In this document: positions 42,529-53,507 of the stretch, piece by piece | Layout of the letters: every line of letters starts with the position of its first letter | Numbering within the stretch: position 1 is the stretch's first letter | Source: Candida dubliniensis CD36 | Lineage: Eukaryota > Ascomycota > Pichiomycetes > Serinales > Debaryomycetaceae | Length of the DNA stretch: 64,000 nt | Assembly: GCF_000026945.1 (NCBI RefSeq) | Contig: NC_012867.1 | Span: 1,054,001 to 1,118,000, forward strand | Direction: 5' to 3' | Made by a program: the position numbers and the translations under genes | Notes under the pieces: model-generated | Seen by the model: only the letters and a program-made list of their open reading frames with translations | The model's database searches: none | Told to the model about the DNA's origin: nothing

Positions 42529-42626
42529 TGCCATCACCAAGAATCGAACTTGGGTCTAATCGGGATTGTAGTTCGCAGTGCTCGAAACACCACAACGATT
42601 TATAATGACCACTATACTATGATGGC
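42529..42626 (-). tRNA. tRNA-His (GTG) with a 26-base intron, copy 2
   Basis: Exon sequences are identical to copy 1 (37 bases of exon 1 and the 3' exon with discriminator A), but the intron differs in length and sequence. Exon 1 is 42626-42590, the intron 42589-42564, exon 2 42563-42529. A plus-strand A-run left of the gene gives the polymerase III terminator. Same strand as copy 1, about 1.44 kb away. Confidence 0.93.
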
Positions 42627-44540
42627 TTTTTGTTAAAGTTAAAAACCTTAAATAAATATATACCAATTTGAGTTTACTATTAGATTCAAATCAAGACTGG
42701 TTTTAATTTAATTTTTAACAACTGGGCGCGTTTGAATTACAGCAAAATGAGTTATTCTTTAGGATATTAGCTTGTAAATATAGGTTATAGTCACATTACA
42801 GCAAATTTAAGTAATACAATGTTCATAAATATTTTTGGGATAGTATTTTGACAAATTGATTGCAAAAAAAAAATTTGGGAACTAAATTTTCGTTTCTAAA
42901 ACAGAAAAATTAAGAATGTTAATTATTGTTTCTATACAAGTGTCAACTTTTAGTTCTTGAGCATATCCTAGGGAGAAAAGGAGAAAGATGAATGGTTTCT
43001 GAAAAGCAATGTATAGTCCTTGCCATATTAATTCTTGATAAAGACGATTTTCGTTTTCCATTCCATACTTTGTTAATCCACTCTTCAATTGAGGCACTTT
43101 TCTCAATAGATATTCTTTAAATCAAAGAAGTACAAAATTGAAAAACAAGGGGAGACACTAGTCAACTCAAACCTCTTTCAAAATCGGGAAAAAACGAGAA
43201 ACTAAACATCTTAAAGTCGGTTTGCAGTAGGTTGTGGTTGGATTTTAGTTTACTCCAAAAACATCAAGTCCTTGCCTTCACCCACATGTTTACCAATAGG
43301 GAACAGTGGATAAGTGCAAACTTTAAATTCACAATCAAAACACCAAAAAGTTTTGAAACAAAAGAAAAATAAACAACAGAACTCAATCACTTGTTAAACC
43401 TGTGCTAATATTTGTGTGACCAATGGAATATCTATTCCGTTTTGGTTTTGCGTTAATATTTTTTTTTTTTTGCGTTTTTCTTTGATTGATTGATTAGCTT
43501 TCGCAGTCAATTAATTTCATCTTGATTGAAGGTAATTTCTAAAACGGAGTCATCGCAAACGACGTATAATTAGTATGGTGAGGAGTGGTGTGGTGGTGTA
43601 CAAGTGATGATTGTTTAAAATATGTCATCACTTGTATTTCAAAGTTTAAACAAAATCCCGCAAATCAATTACTTGCCCATAAAAAGTAACCAGAATAAGC
43701 ACTTAATTACTTTGGTTGATGATTTGGAAAGGTTTCAATGCCATAATGATTGAATTAAATTAGATTTCCTGAAAATGAAGAGAACAAATATTCTTTGAAG
43801 AATTCAACTCAATTTAGTAACGCGCTAAATTATTCACAGTTTATTTAACACAAAACAGTCATTGCTAACATTGCTTAAAGAAAAAAAAAAAAAAAACACC
43901 TCAATTTATTGCTCTCAATGTCTTCTCAATACAATGGTAGGCATGTAGCTGGGTAGGACATGATGTAATATCAATATCATTCACAGCTTTTTTACAAAGT
44001 GTTGAAATATGAACATTATTGTTGGGTAAACTTTTTGGGATTTCAGTTTTTGACTTTTTCTTGATAGGTGCCAAACCAGACCTCTTTCTTCAGTGCACCC
44101 ATACATCATTATCGTTATTGTCAATATGAATTAGAGAGGGATAGCAAACAACTTCATAAATCCCTCATAGTAAATCACCTACCACCTCTTATATTAATTT
44201 CACGATCATCTTTTTGAAATGTGGTTTTGCAAACTTCAAGATGCCCCTTTTTGGTCGTTTCATGAGATTCAATCTTGCAGCCTTGCACGGGTTGAAGTAA
44301 AACAAGAAGAGGAATTTCACAGCCATTTTGCATACTGTTATAAATCTACTAACATCTGTATCAAAACATAAATATATGTGTATAATAATTATAATACTAA
44401 ACTATAATAATAATAAATCATGAACTAAATAATTATAATAATAATGTATAGGAAACTAAACTAAACTTTTTACTCTTCTTCGTCTTCATTTACTCAAATT
44501 TTTTTTTTGTTTTCTTTTTATAAGGAACATCTTTTAAAAA
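42627..44540. other. Gene-free region downstream of GLN1
   Basis: About 1.9 kb with no supported ORF (a 74-codon frame at 42882-43106 starts at TTG). It probably holds the GLN1 3' UTR near 44400-44540. Nothing else distinct was seen. Confidence 0.45.
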
Positions 44541-45662
44541 TTAATTATCATCACTGCTTTCTCTAAGGAATTCTTTAGCCATATCGGCATCTGGAATAGA
44601 ACCACAAATTGTCTCCACCATGATACCAGTGACCAAGTATGGATCAATGTTAGAAGCTGGTCTTCTATCTTCAAAATAACCATATCCTTCTTTGGCAACT
44701 TGTCTTGGGATTCTGATTGATGCACCTCTGTTAGCGACACCTGATGAGAAAGTATCCATGTGACCAGTTTCATGACGACCAGTTAATCTTTGGTCATTAT
44801 CAGCACCATACAACAACATGTGTTCCTTGTGTCTCTTGGCTAATTTACTTAAAGCAGATTCAATAACCTTCATACCACCAGGCACTCTCATAGATTTGGT
44901 AGAAACATTAGTATGACAACCAGCACCATTCCAATCACCTTTCAAAGGTTTTGGATGGAAAGAAATCTTGACGGCAAATTCTTCAGCAACTCTTTGTAAT
45001 AAATAACGAGCAATCCATAATTGATCACCCATTTCAATACCTTCACATGGACCAACTTGGAATTCCCATTGAGATGGCATAACTTCGGCATTAATACCAG
45101 ATATGTTGATACCAGCATAAAGACAAGCACGATAATGAGCTTCAATAACATCTCTAGCAACTACTTTACCAGTACCAACCCCACAGTAGAATGGACCTTG
45201 AGGAGCAGGGAACCCACCTTTTGGCCAACCATATGGATAATCGTATTGATCAAATAAAGTATATTCTTGTTCTAAGCCAAACCAAACTTCTTCACTAGAA
45301 TGAGCCTTCATCAATTTAGCACATTCATGACGATGATTAAATTTGTTTGGAGTACCATCATTGTTCCAACATTCATTTAAAACAATAATATTGTCACCTT
45401 TTCTGAATGGATCAGGGTAAAAAGCAACTGGTCTTAAATACACATCGGAATCATGACCTGGAGCTTGACCAGTAGATGAACCATCATAATTCCATTCTGG
45501 CAAATCATCAACACTGGTTGGTTTTTTGGATAAAGTTCTACATTTAGATCTGGTGTTACCTTCAGCATCAATCCAAACGTATTCAGCTAAAACTTTACCA
45601 TTTTGTGGCAATTCCAAATATTTGGCTAAAATAGCAGTTTGTTCTGTAAGGGAAGCAGTCAT
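44541..45662 (-). CDS. GLN1: Glutamine synthetase
   Basis: Cytosolic enzyme making glutamine from glutamate, ammonium and ATP. The 373-residue type II (eukaryotic) form shows [13 protein letters not shown], the metal-binding helix [33 protein letters not shown], the ATP-binding [11 protein letters not shown] and [10 protein letters not shown]. All are in the usual order and at the usual length. Strong codon bias indicates high expression. GATA-factor sites upstream would fit nitrogen regulation; one GATAAG is listed separately. Confidence 0.98.
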   Translation of the reverse strand: MTASLTEQTAILAKYLELPQNGKVLAEYVWIDAEGNTRSKCRTLSKKPTSVDDLPEWNYDGSSTGQAPGHDSDVYLRPVAFYPDPFRKGDNIIVLNECWNNDGTPNKFNHRHECAKLMKAHSSEEVWFGLEQEYTLFDQYDYPYGWPKGGFPAPQGPFYCGVGTGKVVARDVIEAHYRACLYAGINISGINAEVMPSQWEFQVGPCEGIEMGDQLWIARYLLQRVAEEFAVKISFHPKPLKGDWNGAGCHTNVSTKSMRVPGGMKVIESALSKLAKRHKEHMLLYGADNDQRLTGRHETGHMDTFSSGVANRGASIRIPRQVAKEGYGYFEDRRPASNIDPYLVTGIMVETICGSIPDADMAKEFLRESSDDN

Positions 45663-48600
45663 TGTTGTATATATATATGTGTAGTTGTTGAGTGAATAGT
45701 AAAGACTAAAGTCTAGTTAAAGTCCTTCTTGACTTGGGAGATATAAAGTATTCTAAGGAATGGAAATTCAAAAAGAAAGGGAAAATAAATTTGCAACTTT
45801 GTATTTAAAAAAAAAATTTAATGGAAGTGAAATCAAACTATTTAAATACAAAATTTTTGTTTATTCTTAATCAGGAATAAAAAAAAAATGTTGTAGTTGT
45901 TGTCTGGTTTTTCTTTTTGAGTAAAGAAAAGAATTGTGTACTGTATATAGTATCCATTACAAAAAAGAAAAAAGAAATTCTTAGTTAAAAATCCTGATAA
46001 GAAAGTATGTTTGGTTATCACAACCAATCAAACATCCAGGATCATCATACTGCATAATAATATTATTATCCATGTTGCAAAGGTAAATTATTTGCATCCA
46101 ACAAGATCCTCGTTTCAACAGGTGACTAATTTCACCGCCTCCCCTACAAAATGTCTTGTCTCTTGTAAAAAGAACAATAGGATCACGTGCAGGAACAACA
46201 AAACAGATTCTTGCAATCGTATGAGGGAATTAATTGATAGCAAGAGTCTATTTTTTTTTTTTCAAATCACGATCTAACAAAGAATAATAATAAAAACAAG
46301 AAGAACTAAACGCCAGTCTAATATGTAGGAAGGTGGAGAAGGAGATGTGACAGGGAAGGTGGTGGTGGTGGTGGTTAGTTTCATTTCCCCAGATTATTGA
46401 AAAATCCTTCAGTTTAAATCAACAATCGGACCTAAGGCTGAGTAAAATTTTTTTTTAGTTCTTTTTTGCAGATTTTCAAATTCACAGTTTATTGCTGTTG
46501 GATTAGAGTTTTAGCCATTTAATGGTTAAATGGTCATTGGAAAGAATATCCCTCAATACAACAAGAATCAACATACTAAACCAGAACTAAGCTGGCCGTT
46601 GTGATAGAAAAGCCTGTAGTTTGAGGGATTTTTTTTTTCTCCTTCTTTTCAAGAAGCTTGTATGACAGAGTTATGACAAAGAGATAGTTTATTCAAGTTG
46701 TTTGTTTGCTCTTCTTATTGTAATCAATCATCTCGTAGAATTGTTGATTTTCGTTGTTTAGGAGTTCTGTGTGGACATAGCATCGAACAAGTTTTGTTGA
46801 TTGAATCAATTTTGGCAAACTTTTGGCAACAAACTTACGTTGAGATTAGTTGTTTTGTGATAAGGGGGTTTAAATCAACACTGGTCTAGAATTGCTAACT
46901 CAGATAATAGCTATCAGTATAACATAATGTATGATACTTTTGGCCAAGAGTGCGGTGCCATCACAACGAACAATCAACAAGCATTCCGAAATAATGATGA
47001 ATATCGTACTACAACTTACATGATATCACCAGTTGTTTATTGTAGAAGGGGTTTTCGTAATTGTTCTGTTTCAGATCCCATGTAAACAAATACCAGGATA
47101 CCAAATTGATCTAGCAGAAATGAACGTATAACGGGACGGTTTCCCAATAGAAAAACTCGCTAATAATAGTCGCAGAGACTTGTTATTTTTCCGTACCACC
47201 CTTCATCCACCACCACCCTCTCCAAAACCAACACGTACAACAAAAAAGAAAGTCAACGTTCAAGAAGAGCTCCATTTGGTTACATCGACAAAAAAATATT
47301 TATATCCACCAGAACCAATTATTCTACAAACTAGGAACAATAAATAGAACAGAAAACAAAGTAAGTTTCTTGATTGCTTTGGGAAGTGGGGCATTCGCCT
47401 TCCTTTTTCTCTGATGATGATGTCGTTTGTTGGTTTGTTGTTGACCCCTGTCTATCCCGTATGCAAATTATATTTGTTCCGGTTGCCCATTTCCTGATTA
47501 CGAAAGGTAAAAAACAAGAAATTTTATATCTAAAATTAGAATTTCTTTTTTTTATCACATATATGCAGTATAGAAACAAGGCGTGTGTTGCACAAGTCTC
47601 GAAAGAATTTTTTTTTTTAGGTTTTCACGTTGTGGCCAAATTAACTTATTTTTGATTATTGTTGAACGTTAATTAAATAATTGACTCGGTAGGGTAGGGT
47701 AGGGTTGGGCAGGTTGAATTGAATTGATTATAGAGTTTTAGGTTTGCGAAAACCCCACCCAGATGTGTGTGTTTTTGAAAAATTGGTTGAGAAGAAGAAC
47801 AAGGAGTGAAGATCAACGAAGGGTGATATGGTGCATTTTAACAGTTGATAAGGTAAATTATTACTCATTGATAAAAAAAATCAACTGATAATATTAATCC
47901 CAATATAAGAGAGAAGGAGATAAAGGATAAATTAGATTTTGGGATAATTTTTTTTTAGCCAATGACATCGATTGATTTTGTAATTATCAATATTTCACCC
48001 ACACACGGCTATTTTGTGTCCTTGCTACCATTAGTTATCACACGCGGTTAAAGCCAGGATAAAAGTAAGACCACCAAAACAGGACGGATCAGAGGATTAA
48101 TAGTGGAAATCCTTTGGTCTGATAAATCAGCAGCAGATCCTAAAAGCCATTAATGAGGAACTTTGACCAAAACAATAGCAACAACAGATACAGATCGTTC
48201 TATTGTAATCATATAATTTATCAGGCAAAAACAATGCATTAAGATCGAATTAACCGAATGATTATAAACAAAATCGAAACGAACCCTATTTTATACCATT
48301 GATAAGGGATTGATCAAGTACACCAATTGGAAAAAACAAAAGAGAATTATTAATTAGTTTAAGCCCTTTTGTAGACTTAACAAAGATAAGAAAAAAAGAA
48401 TGGAATAAAATCAAGATTGTCTGCCCTCTTCCTCCCCCCCTCCCACCACCACGAATAACTTTTCCCCCAAAAAAAACTCGTACAAACCATTGATTAATAT
48501 GGGGGTTGTTCACAACTATATTGTATTTGGAGACACTTCTATTTGTTGGCAAATCAACTGAAGTTGTTTTGTTATTTTTTGAAGTCTTTGGATTTACTTT

Positions 48601-49573
48601 AATTGGCTCTCTCGCTACCATTTTCTAGTATGCCACTTTCTCTAAATTGAAATCCTTTATCAGTAGTACTCTTACTCCACTATTTTACTCCACCTACCCA
48701 ATATCATCACCACCACTACTACCACTACGTAATTCCACTTGGATCTCGTTTGCCTTATCGTCAGTTTTCTTTCTTTTTTTTTTATATTAATTTTATTTCT
48801 TGTTTGTCTTCTATACACCTCCCTTAAACTTTTAATTATCCCTTTTAACTTTATACTACGTTGCTTGGTTTTCATTGGATGGCGATTAGATGGTATTATT
48901 ATTAACAACTATAAATAATAATAATAATAATAATAATAATAATCACCATTCCGTCATTGAACAAACCAAACCTTCTTTTTTTTTTTCTTTATTATTGAAA
49001 TATAATGTACTATCAATAACAAATCAAATAATCAACTTATATAGAAATGGGGTTTCACTCTAAACTGTAAAAAGTTTGATATTGAGCTTATATATTATAT
49101 TGTATATGGTTTAAAGTTAACATACAACCCCGGACAATCTTGGTCTTAAGAAAGAGAAAAGTAATTGAACCATCCTTTCAACCAAAGAACTCTATTATCT
49201 ATTATTTTCTTCATTTTTACTGTCCTAGCAATACTGTGATCTATTAGTAAAACTATAGAACCATAAAACATCGAGGAATTTATACAATCAAATGGGAACA
49301 CCTCTTGTTTTTAGGAACACATGGTTGATTTTCTTTTTCTTTTTATTTTGTATCCTGCCCCACCTATATTCACGTGATACATACAAGGGTAATAATAATT
49401 ATGATAACTTTGTATATTAGTATTAAAAATATGTTTATCTATTTATTTAATCTCTGATTATGGTAATGTATAAGTATAAACAAATCAAATTAAATCAAAC
49501 ATAACTATAATTACAATTGTATTAAGACGGGCTTCAATCTTATCTGATCCACTACTCCATTAACTGTTGTTAT
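45663..49573. other. 3.9-kb gene-free region between GLN1 and the SHE10-like gene
   Basis: No supported gene in nearly 4 kb. Open frames at 46011, 46698, 47374 and 48286 are short, of odd composition or lack an ATG. It contains a GATAAG (45996), a CACGTG (46185), GGT/CCA-rich tracts (46357-46376, 47204-47222) and an AAT repeat (48916-48942). It includes the GLN1 promoter; the rest is unexplained. Confidence 0.5.
45996..46001. promoter_or_regulatory. GATAAG site upstream of GLN1
   Basis: A GATA-factor consensus (Gln3/Gat1 type) about 335 bases upstream of the GLN1 ATG. GLN1 is a known target of nitrogen catabolite regulation in yeasts; function here is inferred. Confidence 0.35.
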
Positions 49574-52402
49574 TTATATTTTCTTGGTAGTTTCTCCTTC
49601 TTCTTCTTCTTCTTCGTCTTCTTCATCATCATCATCTTCTTCTAGTATCAAGATTTGCTCTTCTTCCACAACCACATCATAATCATCTTCGTCATCGTTG
49701 TCTTTATCAATCATACTTTCAGGTTGTCCATTATTACTTCGATATGATGAAGTCTCAATAGATTGGGCAGTAACATCTTGTAATGAAGAAGAAGTGTCAA
49801 CACTAGGCACCCCAATTTGTGTTTCAAATGCAGTTTCAATTTGTGTCTCATACTCAGTTTCAAATTCAATTTCAAGTTCAGTTTCATATTGAATGTCTAA
49901 TTGAGTGTTGGTTACAATTTCCGTTTCAATTTCAGTTTCATATTCAACCTCTACTTCAGTCTCAATTTCAATTTCAACCTCAACTTCTTCTATAGCTTCT
50001 GTCTCATTTTTAACATTGTCATGGTTCAATATGGTTGCTTCCCCTGATGCAGTAGATTGTTCTGAATCAACAATTGTTGTTTCCACAATAAAATCATTTA
50101 CATCAGCAACATCTTCATTAGGTCCCACAGTATGTTCATAATAATAGATTTCTGACTCTGTATCTTGACTAGCAGATGATGATTTCTTTGAAGATTTATC
50201 AAGATCCTCCTTTGAATCAACAATAATCAGATCATTTCCAAAATCTCTCAATTCTTCCGAATCGTCTGAATATTCAAAATATACTTGCTTTGCATCTACT
50301 GCTCCTGCCACTGGAATATCAACCAATTCAGGAGTTTCAATTTTTATATCCTTGGCTTTTTCTTGTTCTTTTTCCCTTTTAATTCTATTCAATTCATCAG
50401 CTAATCCTTCTCTCATTTGAAAAGCAATATTAGCTTTAGCTCTAATCAATTGTAAAAATTCAATATTATCACGAATCAAAAAATTCAAATGAAATTCAAT
50501 ATTTTTTAAATAATTATCCCATTCATTCAATGAATCTGTTGTCAATTTATCAATATTTTTCTTATTATCCAATTGATAATCATCAGCATCTTTAATTAAA
50601 TTGTCTCTAAATTCAAATAATGATTCTTTAATTTTATGATATTTTTTCCAAATGGTCCAATTTATTTCATCATCATAATCTTTTAATTCTGATTGATAAA
50701 TAAAATAATTCAATTGATTTTTAAATTCATTTATAATTGATTCACTAGAAGTTTCTAAAATATCTATGGTATCTTGTAATATATCATAAAAAATTGTCAA
50801 AATTTTTTCATGATTATTATTTAAAATTTCTTGAATTTTAGCTGATGCATCTTCTGAAATTTTCGTGCAATTAGAAATATCATCTCTGATTTCTTGACGA
50901 GTAATAGTTTCAATCAAACTATTATTGGTTAATTTAATTTCTTCATAATCTTTATTAATTTGAGATATTTTCCGATGAATCAATTGATATTGTTCATAAT
51001 TGGTTTTTTGTAAATCTTGTAAAGTATCACTAATTTCTGGTTTAATATTGTTGATAATTTCATCAATTTTAGGTTTCATTTCAATTTTCAAATTATTAAG
51101 TGCCAATACCATGGTTTTATTAACTTTATTTTCCCAATAATTGATTTCATGAAGAATTGGTCCCCAAACAGGATCATCAGTAGAAACTGCTCCATCAATA
51201 CTAGTAGCTTCAGCTTCACTATTGGTTACCACAATAGTTGAAGTTATATGTATGGTTTCTGGTTCAAGTTCAAATTCAGAATCATCTTCATCATCATCAT
51301 TACTACTTGGAATTTCTTCCTCAACAACAACCTCTTCTTCAACCAGGTATTGTTCAATTGGAATCTCTTCAGAAAAGGTTTCTTCAATGGAGGTTTCTTT
51401 AGTAGGAATTTCTTCAATTGATGTTTCTTCCTTAAGAGTTTTTTCAATTGGTTCCTCCTCAGTTGGGATTTCTTCAACAGGCGTTTCTTCAATCAGAGTC
51501 TCTTCGACTAAAGTTTCTTCATCTGGAGTTTCCTCAGCAGGAACTTGTTCCACATGCACTTCATTAACCGACACATAATCATTTGAAGTTTGGTAAACTG
51601 GTGTTTCATTGGAGGTAGTTTCCCCTGTTGGGGTTAGTTCCATTGGTATTTTATCTCTAGTTGGTTCATCAGTCAAACTTTGTTCAATTGATTTTTCACC
51701 AAGCATATCTTTAACAATCTGTAATACATTATTTTTAATTTGTTTAGGATTAAAATCATCAAATGTAACCAAATTTTTAAATTCAGTTTGTAAAAAATTG
51801 GATTTTTGTTGTAATTTCAATGCATGTTTAGATGTAGCCAATTTTAAATAAATTTCATTGATCCAATTTATAAAATCATTAATATATTCAATTGATTTTA
51901 ATTTACTAACAAATTGTTTATAAAATTTATTAATTGTTGGATATAAATAATACTCTAAATTGATTTTAGAAATCTCATAATACATTCTAATTCTCAATAT
52001 AAATAGTCTGATCCATCTTGATAATTGTGGAGCTATATTATCTTGGAAATAATTTATTCCTTGTTGAGTTGAATCAATTAATAAATCACATATCCGATGG
52101 TAATATTCACTTATTTTATATTGATGGTTAAAATTATGGATTATTTCAATTGATTTATCAATATTTTCACCAACATGTAAAGTTTCATCTAAATTGATCA
52201 AAACAGGATTAATGTGGGATTGATATATTGGATAAAATTGAGGTTTAATATATTTATTACTTAATGAACAAAAATGATGATTGATAGGTGTTAATGAATT
52301 AGTAGAATCAGTGTCAATTGTAGTCAACGGACATACAAATGTCCATACATAAAACAAATATAAGGTAATTATACCTCCAATCAATTTAATTCCATATGCC
52401 AT
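49574..52402 (-). CDS. SHE10: She10/Osw7-like membrane-anchored protein
   Basis: The open frame extends to a TTG at 52408; the first ATG is 52402 (MAYGIKLIGG), giving 942 residues. An N-terminal hydrophobic anchor (LIGGIITLYLFYVW) is followed by VCPL, FCSLSNKYIKPQFYPIYQSHINPV and a long helical, coiled-coil-rich body, the layout of yeast She10/Osw7. Those proteins act in outer spore wall assembly, so the role in a yeast not known to sporulate is unclear. Two acidic repeat blocks are unusual: tandem EETP/EETS/EEIP units (about 51340-51530) and Glu/Thr dipeptide units such as ETEIE (about 49800-49990). It ends in a poly-Asp/Glu tail. Assignment is by N-terminal pattern and architecture. Confidence 0.7.
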   Translation of the reverse strand: MAYGIKLIGGIITLYLFYVWTFVCPLTTIDTDSTNSLTPINHHFCSLSNKYIKPQFYPIYQSHINPVLINLDETLHVGENIDKSIEIIHNFNHQYKISEYYHRICDLLIDSTQQGINYFQDNIAPQLSRWIRLFILRIRMYYEISKINLEYYLYPTINKFYKQFVSKLKSIEYINDFINWINEIYLKLATSKHALKLQQKSNFLQTEFKNLVTFDDFNPKQIKNNVLQIVKDMLGEKSIEQSLTDEPTRDKIPMELTPTGETTSNETPVYQTSNDYVSVNEVHVEQVPAEETPDEETLVEETLIEETPVEEIPTEEEPIEKTLKEETSIEEIPTKETSIEETFSEEIPIEQYLVEEEVVVEEEIPSSNDDDEDDSEFELEPETIHITSTIVVTNSEAEATSIDGAVSTDDPVWGPILHEINYWENKVNKTMVLALNNLKIEMKPKIDEIINNIKPEISDTLQDLQKTNYEQYQLIHRKISQINKDYEEIKLTNNSLIETITRQEIRDDISNCTKISEDASAKIQEILNNNHEKILTIFYDILQDTIDILETSSESIINEFKNQLNYFIYQSELKDYDDEINWTIWKKYHKIKESLFEFRDNLIKDADDYQLDNKKNIDKLTTDSLNEWDNYLKNIEFHLNFLIRDNIEFLQLIRAKANIAFQMREGLADELNRIKREKEQEKAKDIKIETPELVDIPVAGAVDAKQVYFEYSDDSEELRDFGNDLIIVDSKEDLDKSSKKSSSASQDTESEIYYYEHTVGPNEDVADVNDFIVETTIVDSEQSTASGEATILNHDNVKNETEAIEEVEVEIEIETEVEVEYETEIETEIVTNTQLDIQYETELEIEFETEYETQIETAFETQIGVPSVDTSSSLQDVTAQSIETSSYRSNNGQPESMIDKDNDDEDDYDVVVEEEQILILEEDDDDEEDEEEEEEGETTKKI
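51340..51530 (-). repeat. Degenerate acidic repeat in the SHE10-like gene
   Basis: Tandem five-to-six-residue units of the form [IV]EE[TI][PSLF] encoded by imperfect 15-18-base repeats. Confidence 0.7.
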
Positions 52403-53084
52403 TTGCAATTACAGCAACAATCAAAGAAAGACTTGGAGATGAATTAAAGGCAATAATGATGTTTGTATTTTTGTTGCTAATGTGAATACAGTGATTCTTT
52501 TTTTTTTTATTTTTTTTGCGTGTGTGTTGTTTTGGGTTTGGCTTGCGTGCACGATGATGATGATGATCTCTCTCATAATCGTATTTCTATCATCTGTATT
52601 TTTTTATGTGAAAGTAGTGTGCATGTAATCAAAATGTTAGATCCCACACACACACACACCTATTCAATTCTTTATCCCTTAATAACCAGTAAATACAAAG
52701 TATCACTTATACTGTGGTGAGATTATGTTATTTCGGGAAAGATGTAATGTGTAAGAAACATAAGTTTTCTCCATGAACTATATAGGCTTATTGTGTAATC
52801 AATTGTAGTTAATTAGGCCATTCATTTCAATCCAATTACGGTGAGATTGCAACGTCTATTTATATTTGCACAACTTCTCATCTCTTATTCTACATTATGG
52901 ACAACTTATCACAAAGATCAACATCCCTGAGAAAGGTAATCAATAATCATCAAGTCGCGGGCTTCACTTATTTACAGGGGACGTGTTGCATTTGGCATCG
53001 AAACAGTTCATATACAGTACGACACGCCAAATGTTGTAACAGTTTGCACCCTAATTTCGTGTTCCTCATATGATATAATATTAA
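52403..53084. other. Intergenic region between the SHE10-like gene and transposase relic
   Basis: SHE10-like promoter side. Contains a GAT repeat (about 52551-52567), a CA repeat (about 52646-52660), and a short imperfect hairpin (CATTTGGC at 52989-52996 against GCCAAATG at 53026-53033) next to the relic. No gene. Confidence 0.45.
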
Positions 53085-53279
53085 TTACATCGACGCATTT
53101 GATTTGGTTTTGGGTATAAATACAGACCTAATTCCTTCAATGTAGTAGTGGTTTTGTTTTGCTTCAACTATATCCTTTAGTTTACGTTGAAAGGCACTTA
53201 GAATATGGAAAAAACAAAATGTTGCCTTGATTCCGGAAAAAGGATTGGATGCTGTTATTTCAGCTTGATCAGCATCTAC
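53085..53279 (-). pseudogene. Fragment resembling a Mutator-like (MULE) transposase
   Basis: A stop-free stretch on the minus strand without an ATG start reads VVDADQAEITASNPFSGIKA, then TFCFFHILSAFQRKL. It matches the core pattern of MULE transposase domains: an acidic Asp followed by a Glu in AE, then a C-x2-H step in CFFH and an amphipathic helix. It runs about 65 codons from just after a TAG at 53295-53297 and stops at 53085-53087. No flanking transposase parts were seen, so it is probably a decayed remnant. Recognition is by eye only. Confidence 0.5.
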
Positions 53280-53507
53280 CACTTCTGACCTAGAATTCTA
53301 AAAATGAACCATGGTTTACTAACAATTTAATTTATAACTAGCGAACTTCAATGTTTTAGAAATTGGCATTGATTTATAAGTGTTTATAAGAGTGAATATA
53401 TACATATTATTATAGTTATTAGTTATTCAAAAATTAGATCTCCAGCCATACGAACTCTGACAACAACATTGGCAAAGTCCTACACTATTACTCTATAAAT
53501 AACTTAT

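Noticed and set aside
42882..43106. 74-codon minus-strand ORF
   Set aside because: It starts at a TTG; the inner ATG leaves a short frame with no family features.
40524..44540. The gene-poor interval as a centromere
   Set aside because: It holds two functional-looking tRNA genes and no arms or other structure that mark the region. Candida regional centromeres cannot be recognised from sequence alone.
48286..48621. 111-codon minus-strand ORF with an ATG start
   Set aside because: It has a Gly/Arg-rich middle from a C-rich DNA tract and a hydrophobic end with no family features. It could be real, but nothing in the sequence supports it.
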